Origin: CBDFHC01 sp965247585
GTDB lineage: Bacteria > Chloroflexota > Dehalococcoidia > Lucifugimonadales > GCA-2712585
Assembly: GCA_965247585.1 (NCBI GenBank)
Contig: CBDFHC010000005.1
Coordinates: 1,054,001-1,118,000, forward strand
Direction of reading: 5' to 3'
DNA: 64,000 nucleotides
Below are positions 32,923 to 42,476 of this stretch, piece by piece. Below the pieces are notes generated by a model. The model saw only the letters and a list, made by a program, of their open reading frames with translations, was not told the DNA's origin and made no database searches. The translations under genes were made by a program, and so were the position numbers. Numbering within the stretch: position 1 is the stretch's first letter; each line of letters opens with the position of its first letter.

Positions 32923-34140
32923 TCAGGCGGGGACGGGATCAGGCTGGGTATGGAGGGCCTCGCCTATGCGCTCCAGGTACTCCCGCACCATGAGGGCGGC
33001 GGTGGCGCCTTCACCAACGGCGCTGGCGATCTGCTTGGTGCTGCCCACGCCGCAGTCACCGGCAGCGAATACGCCGTCGATGCTGGTCTCCAGGTTGGGC
33101 CGAGTGACTATGAAGCCGGAGCGGTCCAGCTCCAGGGTGTCTTTGAGAACTTCGGTGTTCGGTAGGAGTCCAATAAAGACGAACACGGCGCCGGGGTGCA
33201 TCTCTCGGGTCTGGCCGGTAGCCAGGTCTTCCACCAGGATGGAGGAGAGGCGTCCGTTGCCCCGGAACTCCTTTATGGTTGTTTCGGTGAGGACTTCCAT
33301 GTCAGCTCTTTCGCTGGCCTTTTCCTGGAGGGCGCGGCTGGCGCGAGGCTCTTTGGCCACCTCCAAGATGGTGACGCTTTTGGCGAACTTGGTGAGGAAG
33401 ATGCCCTCCTGGAAGCCGCTGTTGCCACCGCCGACGACCACGATGTCCTTCCCTTTGTAGAACGGGCCGTCACAGGTGGCGCAGAAGTGGACGCCCGCGC
33501 CTATGAAGTCCTCCTCGCCGGGGACGTTGAGGCGGCGGTAGGTGGAGCCGGTGGCAACTATGACCGCGGGGGCACAGTACTCTTCGCCGGTTTCTACGTG
33601 GACCACGCGCTGCATGCCATCCTGCGAGATGCGGGTTACCTGCTGGGCTTGAAGAAGCTCGACGTCAAAGCGCTGGGCCTGTTGTTTAAGGCGGTCCGCC
33701 AGTTCAGCGCCGGCGAGGGGCTCAGGGAAGCCGGGGTAGTTTTCAATCTCCTGGGTGACACCCGCCTGCCCACCCAGGCCGCTGCGTTCAATGACCAAGG
33801 TCCGGAGGCCCTCCCGGGCGGTGTAAATGGCGGAGGTTAGACCGGCGGGGCCTCCGCCTATGGTGATAACGTCGTAAGCCTGTCTCTGGGCCTGGCGGCG
33901 AATGTCCAGCTTGTCCGCTAACTGAGCATTGGTGGGCTCGACTAGGAAGGAACCGTCCTGGAAGAGGATGGTAGGGATTATCTGCTTGCCGTCGTTCAGT
34001 TGCTGGACGCGGGCCTGCGCTTCGAGGTCCTTGTCGATGTCGATCCAGTCGTAGGGGACGCGGTGCTCGTTAAGGAACTGCTTGGAACGGCGGCAATCGG
34101 GGCACCATAGGGCGCCGTAGACCTTGATGTTGCTGGGCAT
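32923..34140 (-). CDS. Glutaredoxin-like domain fused to thioredoxin reductase
   Basis: A 405-residue fusion. Residues 1-80 are a glutaredoxin/mycoredoxin-like domain with active site C13-P-D-C16 (YGALWCPDCRRSK). Residues 88-395 are a low-molecular-weight thioredoxin reductase: FAD motif TIGGGPAGLTSA, redox pair C220-A-T-C223 in HFCATCDGPF, NAD(P)H motif VVVGGGNSGFQEG and the GVFAAGDC end. Electrons would flow from NAD(P)H through FAD and CATC to the fused CPDC, making a self-contained thiol-reducing system. Start ATG 34140 has AAGGAG seven bases upstream. It stands alone, with 254 bp to the histidine kinase gene. Confidence 0.92.
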   Translation of the reverse strand: MPSNIKVYGALWCPDCRRSKQFLNEHRVPYDWIDIDKDLEAQARVQQLNDGKQIIPTILFQDGSFLVEPTNAQLADKLDIRRQAQRQAYDVITIGGGPAGLTSAIYTAREGLRTLVIERSGLGGQAGVTQEIENYPGFPEPLAGAELADRLKQQAQRFDVELLQAQQVTRISQDGMQRVVHVETGEEYCAPAVIVATGSTYRRLNVPGEEDFIGAGVHFCATCDGPFYKGKDIVVVGGGNSGFQEGIFLTKFAKSVTILEVAKEPRASRALQEKASERADMEVLTETTIKEFRGNGRLSSILVEDLATGQTREMHPGAVFVFIGLLPNTEVLKDTLELDRSGFIVTRPNLETSIDGVFAAGDCGVGSTKQIASAVGEGATAALMVREYLERIGEALHTQPDPVPA

Positions 34141-34367
34141 AAATGCTCCTTTGAAGAAAGTAGACCGGCGCGGCGCGTTGCCGAGCGTAGCGAAGAAGGG
34201 TTGGGGCGCCGCCCGCCATTTTGCTCCGTGGCGATGGGGAGATGGGAGACGGCCATCAGACTGGATGAGGCAAGATTAGCAGCTTTTGGGAGGACGCGGG
34301 AACCCCGGCCTTCGGAGAAGGGAAGGAGGTGCAAGGGTACCGGAAGCCGGGGATGCCAAGGTTGGAG

Positions 34368-34613
34368 CTACTTTTCCGCCAGGAGTGTCCACAGCCTGTT
34401 GGACTGCCATCGGAGCACATGCACGATGGTGGCGAGGGACAGGACTATGCCGGTGAGCAGCATGGCGATGCCGACAAACTTGAAGGGGGTAAGCCATAGG
34501 CCCACGGCTTTGATGGTGCCCAGGTCCGCCAGCAACTCGCCGGTGGCGGGGTTGATCTGAGTGGCAACGGAATCAACGGCGCCGGAAAGCGTAGAGGTGG
34601 CGAATTGTTTCAT
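34368..34613 (-). CDS. Small membrane protein
   Basis: An 81-residue protein with one or two hydrophobic segments (about 35-70: VGLWLTPFKFVGIAMLLTGIVLSLATIVHVL) and a basic C-terminus (RWQSNR...). The N-terminal 30 residues are polar. ATG 34613 has GGAGAAGG directly upstream. I do not recognise a family. It stands alone between the thioredoxin reductase fusion and the pentose-phosphate cluster; the initiation region and clean hydropathy argue that it is real. Confidence 0.6.
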   Translation of the reverse strand: MKQFATSTLSGAVDSVATQINPATGELLADLGTIKAVGLWLTPFKFVGIAMLLTGIVLSLATIVHVLRWQSNRLWTLLAEK

Positions 34614-34895
34614 CCTTCTCCGTCTTGGACTGCATCGCTATGGCCATGCTAGGTTTAATGCTGAAGGCTGGAATCCCACTACTCATTGACTTACGGAGGA
34701 CAAATGGTTGACCGGTGGCATCAACCTTGGTCCCGTTGGGAGGCGGAGGTCACAGGGGATGGAGCTGTACCGCCGTGGCGGTAGCCGGGGTAATCAGGAG
34801 CTACGAACCGCTGTGGGTATTAGATGTATCTTATTCACTGCGGCGGTACGGGACGGGTAGCGAACCCTGGCGAGGGCAACCTTAGGGGGTGAGGG

Positions 34896-35075
34896 ATGAG
34901 ACGTAACAAAGACCAGCGGTTGGACCAGCGGTACGTGGGATTGGACGGGAGAGTGGTTGGGCTGCGCCACTTTGGCGCCTCGGCGCCGGCGGGGGAGCTG
35001 TACCGGCGGTTCGGGCTGACGGCGGAAAGGGTGGTAGAGGAGGCTATGAAGCTGCTGAAGGGAGTGCGCGCATGA
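34896..35075 (+). pseudogene. tkt: Transketolase C-terminal fragment
   Basis: A 59-residue frame whose last 50 residues (YVGLDGRVVGLRHFGASAPAGEL, shown as 14-36, then YRRFGLTAERVVEEAMKLLKG) are the extreme C-terminus of transketolase, where the enzyme reads FGASAPxxxLxxxFGxTxExVV. The catalytic TPP and middle domains are missing and are not found in the 280 bp upstream in any frame. The fragment keeps an AGGGGGTGAGGG ribosome site, ATG 34896, and a stop overlapping the start of tal-pgi (ATGA), so it may still be translated and couple translation of the next gene. Best read as the scar of a deletion in a former tkt-tal-pgi operon. Confidence 0.8.
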
Positions 35076-37813
35076 CCAACGCTGTGAGGTTGGCCCAAAA
35101 GCTGGGCCAGTCCACGTGGTACGACAATATCCGCCGTGGGCTGTTGGTTTCAGGGGAGCTATCCCGGTTGATAGAGATGGGGGTGACGGGGGTGACGTCC
35201 AACCCAACCATATTCGAAAAGGCTATCGCGGGCAGCACCGACTATGATGGGGCGCTGCTGGATGAGGGCCACTACGGCAAGAGCGAGCGGGAGATATTTG
35301 AGGAGCTGGCGCTGGCGGACATCCGAGGCGCGGCGGACCTGCTCTGGCCGACGTTCGAGGCCACGGGAGGACGAGACGGATTTGTATCCCTCGAGGTAGA
35401 CCCATCGCTGGCCCACGATGCCGAGGGGACGGTAGCGGAAGGCCGGAGGCTGTTCGCCACGTTGGCGCTTCCCAACGTGATGATTAAGGTCCCGGCCACG
35501 CGGGAGGGGATTGCGGCGGTGCAAAGGTTGATAGGGGAGGGAATCAACGTAAACGTGACGCTGATCTTCGGCCTGGCGGCCTACCGCTCGGTGGTGGAGA
35601 GTTACCTGTCGGGGCTGGAGGAGCTGACGGCCAGGGGCGGGGACGCAAGCGCTGTGGCCTCGGTGGCGTCATTATTTGTGAGCCGGGTTGACACGGTGGT
35701 GGACAAGCTGCTGGAGGAGCGGATTCGGGCAGGCGAGGGAGAGCTGGCATCTCTCACCGGAAGGGCGGCCATATCCAACATCAAGCTGGCGTACCAGCAC
35801 TTCAGGTCGGTCTTCAATGGCGAGCGGTTCGCTGCGTTGAAAGAGCGGGGTGCCAGGGTGCAGCGGCCCCTGTGGGCCAGCACGGGGACGAAAAACCCGG
35901 CCTATAGCGACGTGCTATACGTAGAGTCGCTAATTGGTTCGGATACGGTGAACACGATGCCCCCGGCGACGCTAACCGCTTTTGTGGAGCACGGGCGCGC
36001 CGAAGCCACGCTGGAGACCGGCATTGACGAGGCGAAGAGTACGATGGCACGGCTGGCGGAAGCCGGAATTGACGTGGAGCAGGTCTCGGACCGGCTTTTG
36101 CGGGACGGAGTCACCGCGTTCGCCGCGTCCTTCGATAGTATCTTGTCCAACATATCGGGTAAGCGGGCGGAGCTGGCGGCGCGGGGGCGGGCGTCCGAAT
36201 GGGAAGGGCTGGCCGCGTTGGCCCCGGAGGTGGAGGAGGCGATGGCCGCACTGAAGGAGCAGGACCTGGTGCGGCGCATCTGGTGGAAGGACCACACGGT
36301 ATGGAAGCCGGAGCCCACAGAAATTACCAACCGGCTGGGGTGGCTGTGCATAACTGAGCAGATGTGTGAGCAGGCGCCGGCACTGGAAGAGTTCGCCAGG
36401 GAGATCAGAGAGACGGGCTACCGGCATGTGGTGCTGCTGGGGATGGGCGGCAGCAGCCTGGGACCAGAGGTGCTGCGGCGCAGCTTTGGGAGGGTGGACG
36501 GGTACCCCGAGCTTTTGGTGTTGGACAGCACGGTGCCGGAGTGGATTGCTGAGGCGGGCCGGAGAATCGCGCCAGAGAAGACGCTGTTTCTGGTGTCGTC
36601 CAAGTCCGGCGGCACGGTGGAGACCCTTTCGCTCTACAGCCATTTCCGAGGGCTGGTGGGGGAGCGGAAGGGGCGAGAAGGGGCTGGGGAGAATTTTGTG
36701 GCGATAACGGACCCGGGCACCTCGTTGGAGGCGCTGGCCAAGGAGCAAGGGTTTCGCATGTTGTTTCTCAACGCGCCAGACATAGGCGGACGGTACTCGG
36801 TGCTGTCTTACTTTGGGCTGGTCCCCGCGGCGCTGGCGGGGGTTGACGTGACGAAGCTGCTGGACCGGGCCGATTGCATGCGGGAGGGCTGCGCGGCGTG
36901 CGTGCCGGCGGAGGAGAACCCCGGCGCGCGGCTGGGGGCGGCCATGGGTCGGCTGGCGCTGGCAGGGCGAGACAAGCTGACCATTGTGGCCTCGCCCGGA
37001 ATTGCCAGCTTCGGACTGTGGGCGGAGCAGCTTTTGGCGGAAAGCACGGGCAAGGACGGCACCGGAATCGTACCTGTGTCAGAGGAGCCGCTGCTGGGCC
37101 CGGAGGGATACGGGGACGACCGGGCATTTGTATATCTACGGCTGGAGGGTGACGGAAACGAAGCGTTGGACGCCGCGCTGGGTCGGTTGGAAGCGGCCGG
37201 GCATCCGGTGATCCGGCTGGCACTGAGAGACCGATACGACCTGGGGGCGGAGTTCTTCCGCTGGGAGTTCGCCACGGTGGTGGCGGGATCCCTGCTGGGG
37301 ATTCACCCGTTCGACCAGCCGGACGTTCAGGGGGCCAAGGAGGCGACGGACCGGGTGCTGGCAAGGTACCGGGAGTCTGGGATAGAGCCTTCCTCGGCGG
37401 GGTCTGGGTCGCTGGAAGAACTGCTATCGGAGGCGGGTCCGGGGGACTACCTGGCGATCATGGCGTATTGCAACGCGTCGGAGCAGTTGGATTCGGCGGT
37501 GGCCCGGCTCAGGGCCGCGGTAACGGAGCGGCACCGGATAGCGACGACGTTCGGTTACGGGCCGAGGTACCTGCACTCGACGGGGCAGTTGCACAAAGGA
37601 GGCCCTGATAAGGGGCTTTTCCTCCAACTAACGGCGGAGATTGAAGCGGACGTGCCGATTCCGGGCGCACTGTACAGCTTCGGCACGTTAGCGCGAGCCC
37701 AGGCGCAGGGGGACCTGGAGACGTTGGTAGCGCTAGGGCGCCGGGTGGCAAGGGTCTCGCTGGGCAGAGCGCCGGCGGCGGCGGTGGAGAGGTTGGCGGA
37801 GGGTCTGGGATGA
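35072..37813 (+). CDS. tal-pgi: Bifunctional transaldolase/glucose-6-phosphate isomerase
   Basis: A 913-residue fusion of two sugar-phosphate enzymes. Residues 1-365 are transaldolase: GVTSNPTIFEKAI (39-51) and the Schiff-base Lys in NVMIKVPAT (K139), plus RPLWASTGTKNPAYSD. Residues about 385-913 are phosphoglucose isomerase: VVLLGMGGSSLGPEVL, SSKSGGTVET, GGRYSVLSYFGLVP and GPRYLHSTGQLHKGGP. All motifs look intact. It interconverts the C3/C4/C6/C7 pool and glucose-6-P with fructose-6-P. Such fusions are known in Chloroflexota and some cyanobacteria and actinobacteria. ATG 35072 overlaps the stop of the tkt fragment; the Lpd-like gene follows after 59 bp. Confidence 0.94.
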   Translation: MTNAVRLAQKLGQSTWYDNIRRGLLVSGELSRLIEMGVTGVTSNPTIFEKAIAGSTDYDGALLDEGHYGKSEREIFEELALADIRGAADLLWPTFEATGGRDGFVSLEVDPSLAHDAEGTVAEGRRLFATLALPNVMIKVPATREGIAAVQRLIGEGINVNVTLIFGLAAYRSVVESYLSGLEELTARGGDASAVASVASLFVSRVDTVVDKLLEERIRAGEGELASLTGRAAISNIKLAYQHFRSVFNGERFAALKERGARVQRPLWASTGTKNPAYSDVLYVESLIGSDTVNTMPPATLTAFVEHGRAEATLETGIDEAKSTMARLAEAGIDVEQVSDRLLRDGVTAFAASFDSILSNISGKRAELAARGRASEWEGLAALAPEVEEAMAALKEQDLVRRIWWKDHTVWKPEPTEITNRLGWLCITEQMCEQAPALEEFAREIRETGYRHVVLLGMGGSSLGPEVLRRSFGRVDGYPELLVLDSTVPEWIAEAGRRIAPEKTLFLVSSKSGGTVETLSLYSHFRGLVGERKGREGAGENFVAITDPGTSLEALAKEQGFRMLFLNAPDIGGRYSVLSYFGLVPAALAGVDVTKLLDRADCMREGCAACVPAEENPGARLGAAMGRLALAGRDKLTIVASPGIASFGLWAEQLLAESTGKDGTGIVPVSEEPLLGPEGYGDDRAFVYLRLEGDGNEALDAALGRLEAAGHPVIRLALRDRYDLGAEFFRWEFATVVAGSLLGIHPFDQPDVQGAKEATDRVLARYRESGIEPSSAGSGSLEELLSEAGPGDYLAIMAYCNASEQLDSAVARLRAAVTERHRIATTFGYGPRYLHSTGQLHKGGPDKGLFLQLTAEIEADVPIPGALYSFGTLARAQAQGDLETLVALGRRVARVSLGRAPAAAVERLAEGLG

Positions 37814-37872
37814 ACGGGTTGGCTGTAAGGCAAACTGCCGGACCGGTAGCTTAAACAAGAAAGGCTGACGCA

Positions 37873-39237
37873 ATGGAAGAATTCGATGTGGTAGTGATTG
37901 GGTCCGGCTCCGGGTTAGAGGTATCGGCGGAGGCATCGGAGCGGGGGATGTCAGTGGCGGTGGTGGAGCAGGGACCCTTCGGGGGGACTTGCCTCAACCG
38001 GGGCTGCATACCTTCTAAGATGCTGATCCACTGCGCGGACGTGATGGAGACGATCCGGCGTTCCGGGGAGTTGGGCATCAAGGCGTCGGTGGAGGGGATT
38101 GACTGGCAGCACATTATGCGCCGGACGTACCACGAGATTGACCGGGACGCGGCGGCCATTGAGGAAGGGAACCGGCAGGCGCCCAACATCAAGGTGTTCA
38201 AGGGGACGGGGCGATTTGTGGGGAAGAAGACGTTGGAGGTGGACGGGGAGCGATTCAAGGGAGAGACGGTGGTGATAGCTTCCGGGACGCGTCCTTTCAT
38301 TCCGCCGATACCGGGTCTGGATGAGACGCCGTACTTAACGTCGGATGAAGCGTTACGCCTGCCGGAGCAGCCAAAACGGCTGGCCATTGTCGGAGGGGGT
38401 TACATAGCGGCGGAGATGGCCCATTTCTTCGGGGCGCTGGGCACGGAGGTGACGCTTATCCATCGCCGGGCTACGCTGCTGCGGGAGGAGGACCGGGAGG
38501 TAGCGCAGCGTTTCACCGAGGTGTACAAGCGAAGATTCGACACGCGGCTGGGGGCCACGGTGTCACGTGTCAGCCGCTGCGGCGACGAGCTGGTGCTGGA
38601 GCTTTCGGGCAACGGGAGCGGCGAGAAAGTGACTGCGGACGCGCTGCTGCTGGCGACGGGGCGGGTGCCCAACAGCGACTTGTTGGACGTGGACAAGAGC
38701 GGGGTAGAGACCGACGAGCGGGGCTTCGTGAAGACCTACGAATACATGGAGACCAACGTGCCGGGTATCTGGGCGCTAGGGGACGTGGTGGGAAGGTACC
38801 TGCTGAAGCACAGCTCTAACCTGGAGGCTGCCCACGCGGCGCATAACATTTTGAACCCGGAGCAGAAGATGGCGGTGGACTACCATGGGATGCCCCACGC
38901 GATATTCGCGTCGCCGCAGGTGGCAGGAGTGGGGATGACGGAGCAGCAGGCGGAGGAGTAGGGCGTCCCCTACGAGGCGGCGACGTACGACTACTACAAC
39001 ACGGCGTACGGATCTTCGATAGAAGACAAGGACGGGTTCGTGAAGGTGCTGGCGCACGAAAATACGGGGGAAATATTAGGGTGCCATATCATAGGAACGG
39101 ACGCTTCTACACTCATCCAGGAGGTGGCCAACGCGATGCGGTTGCGGCTGCCAGTGGCCGCGATTACGCAGGCCATATACGTTCACCCGGCGTTGCCTGA
39201 GGTGGTACAGCGCGCGTTTGGGTCGCTGAGGATGTGA
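37873..39237 (+). pseudogene. Lpd/mycothione-reductase-like flavoprotein disulfide reductase with in-frame TAG
   Basis: A 454-codon frame encoding a pyridine nucleotide-disulfide oxidoreductase, interrupted only by TAG at 38959-38961 (codon 363). Before it: FAD motif VIGSGSG, redox pair GGTCLNRGCIPSK, NAD motif IVGGGYIAAEMAHFF, and the GIWALGDV segment. After it, in the same frame: GVPYEAATYDYY, the dimer domain, and the catalytic YVHPALPEVV with the His-Glu pair. Total length is normal. Without readthrough the product lacks the dimerisation domain and catalytic His. TAG could come from CAG or AAG by one change. It sits inside an otherwise intact sugar-phosphate operon. It may be a new pseudogene, a strain variant, a sequence error or a readthrough gene. 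Confidence 0.85.
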
Positions 39238-39270
39238 GCCAGATCATGGCAAGTCAGGAGGCAAACGAAT

Positions 39271-40020
39271 TTGATTCAAGCCGTAATGTTCGATCTAGAC
39301 GGGACCCTGGTGCAAACGGAGGCGCTGAAAGCCAGGGCGTACGCCACCGCGGTACAGAAGGTGCTGGGGCTTTCCGAGCCGGATGAGCGGGCGTTGGAGG
39401 TCTATCAGGAGAAGATAGGATCGCCGCGGGACGTCACCTCGCGACACATGATGGAGAGATTGGGGCTGGAAACGGATCTGCGACGGTTGGCGGCGGAAAG
39501 CGGCGCTGACGAACCCTGGGATGTGTTGACGAAAATGCGAGAGGTGGAGTACGACCGGCTGATCTCCGACCCGCAAGTGCTGAGGGACAATCAGTGGCCT
39601 CACACGGTGGAGCTGCTGCGGACGGCCAAGGAGAGCAACTGCGGTACGGCGCTGGCGACGATGTCCACGCGGCACGAGGCGATGCAGGCGGTGGAGGCGC
39701 TGAGGCTGGGTCCCCTGTTGGACGTTGTGCTGACAAGGGAAGACGTGGTTAACGCCAAGCCAGACCCGGAGATTTACCTGGAGGCGGCCCGCCGATTAGG
39801 TGTGCGGCCGGAGGACTGCCTGGTGTTAGAGGACTCGCCGCAGGGGGCGCGGGCTGGCGTGGCGGCGGGGGCCAACGTGATAGCGCTGGCCACGCCGCTG
39901 ACGAGTATGGGTCTGCATGAGAAGATGGTGGTGGAGCACGCGTACATTGTGCACGACCCGCACGAGCTTCTGGCGGTGGTAGAGCAGCGAATCGCGGAGC
40001 ACAATCAGGCTGGTCATTGA
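39271..40020 (+). CDS. HAD-superfamily phosphatase/beta-phosphoglucomutase-like
   Basis: A 249-residue HAD hydrolase. Motif I is MFDLDGTLVQ (nucleophile D8, acid D10), motif II Thr/Ser in ALATMSTR, motif III Lys in VNAKPDPEIYLEAARRLGV, motif IV VLEDSPQGARAGVAAG. A helical cap lies between about 17 and 85. This is the layout of beta-phosphoglucomutase and related sugar-phosphate phosphatases, fitting the sugar-phosphate operon. Start is a TTG at 39271, with GGAGG nine bases upstream. It lies 33 bp after the broken Lpd-like gene and 54 bp before gnd. Substrate not deducible. Confidence 0.88.
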   Translation: MIQAVMFDLDGTLVQTEALKARAYATAVQKVLGLSEPDERALEVYQEKIGSPRDVTSRHMMERLGLETDLRRLAAESGADEPWDVLTKMREVEYDRLISDPQVLRDNQWPHTVELLRTAKESNCGTALATMSTRHEAMQAVEALRLGPLLDVVLTREDVVNAKPDPEIYLEAARRLGVRPEDCLVLEDSPQGARAGVAAGANVIALATPLTSMGLHEKMVVEHAYIVHDPHELLAVVEQRIAEHNQAGH

Positions 40021-40074
40021 GATAACAAGCTCCAATGTCTTAGGAGGCTGAGAAGCGGAGCTAAAGGAGGAGAA

Positions 40075-40995
40075 GTGGAGATTGGAATGGTAGGGCTGGG
40101 CCGCATGGGGGGGAATATGGCAACACGGCTGCTCAGGGGGAAGCACCAGGTGGTGGTGTACGACCCACGGGAGGAAGCTGTGCAGGGACTGGAGGGGGAG
40201 GGCGCCGCGGCAGCGCGCTCGTTGCAAGAGTTGGTACAGAAACTGACGCCGCCGCGGGCCGTGTGGGTAATGGTCCCCGCGGGAGAGGTGACGGAGAGCA
40301 CCGTGCGGTCGCTGGCGGGGCTGCTTTCGCCGGGGGATACGGTGATAGACGGGGGCAACGCCAACTTCAAGGACAGCATTCGAAGGGCGCAGGAGCTGAA
40401 GGAGGATGGCATCCTGTTTCTGGACGCCGGGACCAGTGGGGGGATATGGGGGCTGGCGGAGGGCTACAGCCTGATGGTGGGAGGAGACGCGGAGGCGTTC
40501 AACCGGTTGGCGCCGATTTTTCAGACGCTGGCGCCGGCGCCGGACCGGGGGTGCGGACGCGTGGGAGAAGCGGGGGCAGGCCACTTTGTAAAGATGGTCC
40601 ACAACGCCGTGGAGTACGGCCTGATGCAGGCGTACGCCGAGGGGTTTGAAATCTTGCAGGCGAAGAAGGAAATGGGGCTGGACCTGGCGCAGATAGCCGA
40701 GATATGGCGGTACGGCAGCGTGGTCAGATCGTGGCTGCTGGACCTGGCGGCGGAGGAGCTCCGGGCAGACCCGGGACTGGAGAGTATCTCTGGCTACGTA
40801 GAGGACTCCGGGGAGGGAAGGTGGGCGGTGGCGGAGGCCATAGACCTTAACGTTCCGGCGCCGGTGATCACGCTATCTCTGCAACAAAGGCTGCGGTCGC
40901 GGCAGGAGGGACCGTTCTCAGACCGGATGCTGGCGGCGCTGCGCCGCTCCTTCGGGGGACACGCGGTACTTCCGGGAAAGGGGGAGGCAAGATGA
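40075..40995 (+). CDS. gnd: 6-phosphogluconate dehydrogenase, decarboxylating (short type)
   Basis: A 306-residue 6-phosphogluconate dehydrogenase of the short bacterial type. Rossmann motif MVGLGRMGGNMATRLL, the DGGNANFKDS and LDAGTSGGIWGLAEGYSLMVGG signature, and the catalytic Lys/His region GHFVKMVHNAVEYGLMQAYAEG are all present. It oxidises 6-phosphogluconate to ribulose-5-phosphate with release of CO2. GTG start at 40075 follows AGGAGG. Its stop overlaps the zwf start (ATGA). 6-Phosphogluconolactonase is not in the cluster. The enzyme looks fully functional although its substrate supplier, zwf, is broken by a stop codon. Confidence 0.93.
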   Translation: MEIGMVGLGRMGGNMATRLLRGKHQVVVYDPREEAVQGLEGEGAAAARSLQELVQKLTPPRAVWVMVPAGEVTESTVRSLAGLLSPGDTVIDGGNANFKDSIRRAQELKEDGILFLDAGTSGGIWGLAEGYSLMVGGDAEAFNRLAPIFQTLAPAPDRGCGRVGEAGAGHFVKMVHNAVEYGLMQAYAEGFEILQAKKEMGLDLAQIAEIWRYGSVVRSWLLDLAAEELRADPGLESISGYVEDSGEGRWAVAEAIDLNVPAPVITLSLQQRLRSRQEGPFSDRMLAALRRSFGGHAVLPGKGEAR

Positions 40996-42476
40996 TGGGG
41001 GAAGGAGGAACCACCTTCGTAATAATAGGGGCGACGGGAGACCTGACCCAACGGAAGCTCCTGCCGGCGCTGTTCAACCTGGGCTGCAAGGGGCGGCTTC
41101 CCGGGGATTTCAAGGTGGTGGGTTTCGCACGGTCGGCCTACACCGACGAAGAGTATCGGGAGCTCTCATGGAATGGAACCCGGGAGCTGGGAGAGCTGGC
41201 GGCGCGGCGCGAGGAGTGGGATGAGTTCGCGCGGCAGATTTTCTATGTGAGCGGCAACTTGAACTCTGCGGCGGACTTTGAGCGGCTTAAATCGAAGATG
41301 GAGGCGGTGGAAGGCGGAGGGCAGGCGAACCGGGTGTACTACCTATCGGTGGCGCCGCAGCTTTTCGAGGCCACGGTGAGCAACCTTGGCGCTTCCGGCC
41401 TGAATGTGGGCGATTCCGGCAAGAGCCGGGTGGTGTTCGAAAAGCCGTTCGGCAGCGACCTGCGGTCGGCGCAAGCGCTGGGCGACAGCGTGCACCGGGT
41501 ATTCGACGAAAGCCAAGTGTACCGGATAGACCATTATCTGGGTAAGGAAACGGTGCAAAACCTGCTGGCGTTTCGATTCGCCAACACGATATTCGAGCCG
41601 GCGTGGAACCGAAGTTACATTGACAACATCCAGATCACCGTGGCGGAGCAGGTGACGGCGGGGGAGCGGGCGGGCTACTACGACGGTTCCGGCGTGGTTC
41701 GGGACATGGTGCAGAACCACCTGCTCCAACTGGTGACAATGGTGGCGATGGAGCCGCCCAGCACGCTGGACCAGGAGTCTTTGCGGGACAAGCGGGCGGA
41801 GGTGCTGAGAGCAATTCGCCGGTGGACCCCGGAGGAGGCGGTGGAGAGCGCCGTAAGGGGCCAGTACCAGGGGTATCTCCAGGAGAAGGGGGTACCGGAG
41901 GGCTCCACCACAGCGACGTATGCGGCGATTCGGCTATACATAGATAGCCAGCGTTGACAGGGGGTGCCGTTTTATTTGCGGACGGGGAAGGGGATGGCGG
42001 AAAAGGTGTCCGAGATAATCGTGCAATTCCACCTGCCGCCGCACGTAATGTTCTCGCTGGGACCGTGCGAAGAGCTGACGTCCAACCTGCTGGCGCTCTG
42101 CCTGACGCCGGACGAGGGTATCCACCTGAGGTTCGAGGCGAAGGTGCCGGACCAGGGGATGTGCCTGCAACCGGTGGATATGGAGTTTCACTACGAAACC
42201 GCCTTCCGCGACCAAACGATTCCGGAGGCTTACGAGCGGTTGTTGCAGGACGTGATGGAGGGCGATTCCCGCCTGTTCATCAGAACGGACCAGATAGAGG
42301 AGGCGTGGCGGGTGGTGGACCCGCTGCTGGCGCGATGGCAGGAGCTGGGCGCTGCCGGGCTGGAACCATACGGGGTGGGGAGTTGGGGGCCGGCGGCGGC
42401 AGACGAGATGCTGCGAAGGGACGGAAGGGAATGGCTGAGGGGCTGCGGCGCCCATCCGATGGTTGCGGTAGGGTAG
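40992..42476 (+). pseudogene. zwf: Glucose-6-phosphate dehydrogenase with in-frame TGA
   Basis: A 494-codon frame of normal G6PD length, interrupted only by TGA at 41955-41957. Before it: GATGDLTQRKLLPALF, the KPFG motif and RIDHYLGKETVQNLLAFRFAN, which contains the active-site Lys and His. Right after it, in the same frame: QGVPFYLRTGK, the conserved block, where G6PD normally reads IDNWRWxGVPFYLRTGK. The TGA stands exactly on the second Trp, so a single TGG to TGA change explains it. The following base is C, the leakiest context for TGA. Unless the stop is read through, the product loses the last third of the enzyme, including the dimer interface. Neighbouring genes use TGA as a true stop, so the code is not reassigned. 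Confidence 0.88.

Noticed and set aside
34701..34725. Second copy of the AATGGTTGACC terminator sequence
   Set aside because: Only a 6-bp stem (GGTTGA/TCAACC) with a nine-base loop and no T-run; similarity to the terminator at 30259 may be chance.
34730..34896. Cyclic-di-GMP (GEMM) riboswitch-like text GGTAGCCGGGGTAATC before the tkt fragment
   Set aside because: The conserved AAACC and ACGCAAAGCC parts of the aptamer are missing.
40992..42476. Genome-wide reassignment of TGA to tryptophan
   Set aside because: TGA ends several normal genes in the window (for example the amidase at 1243 and gnd), so only a local event is credible.
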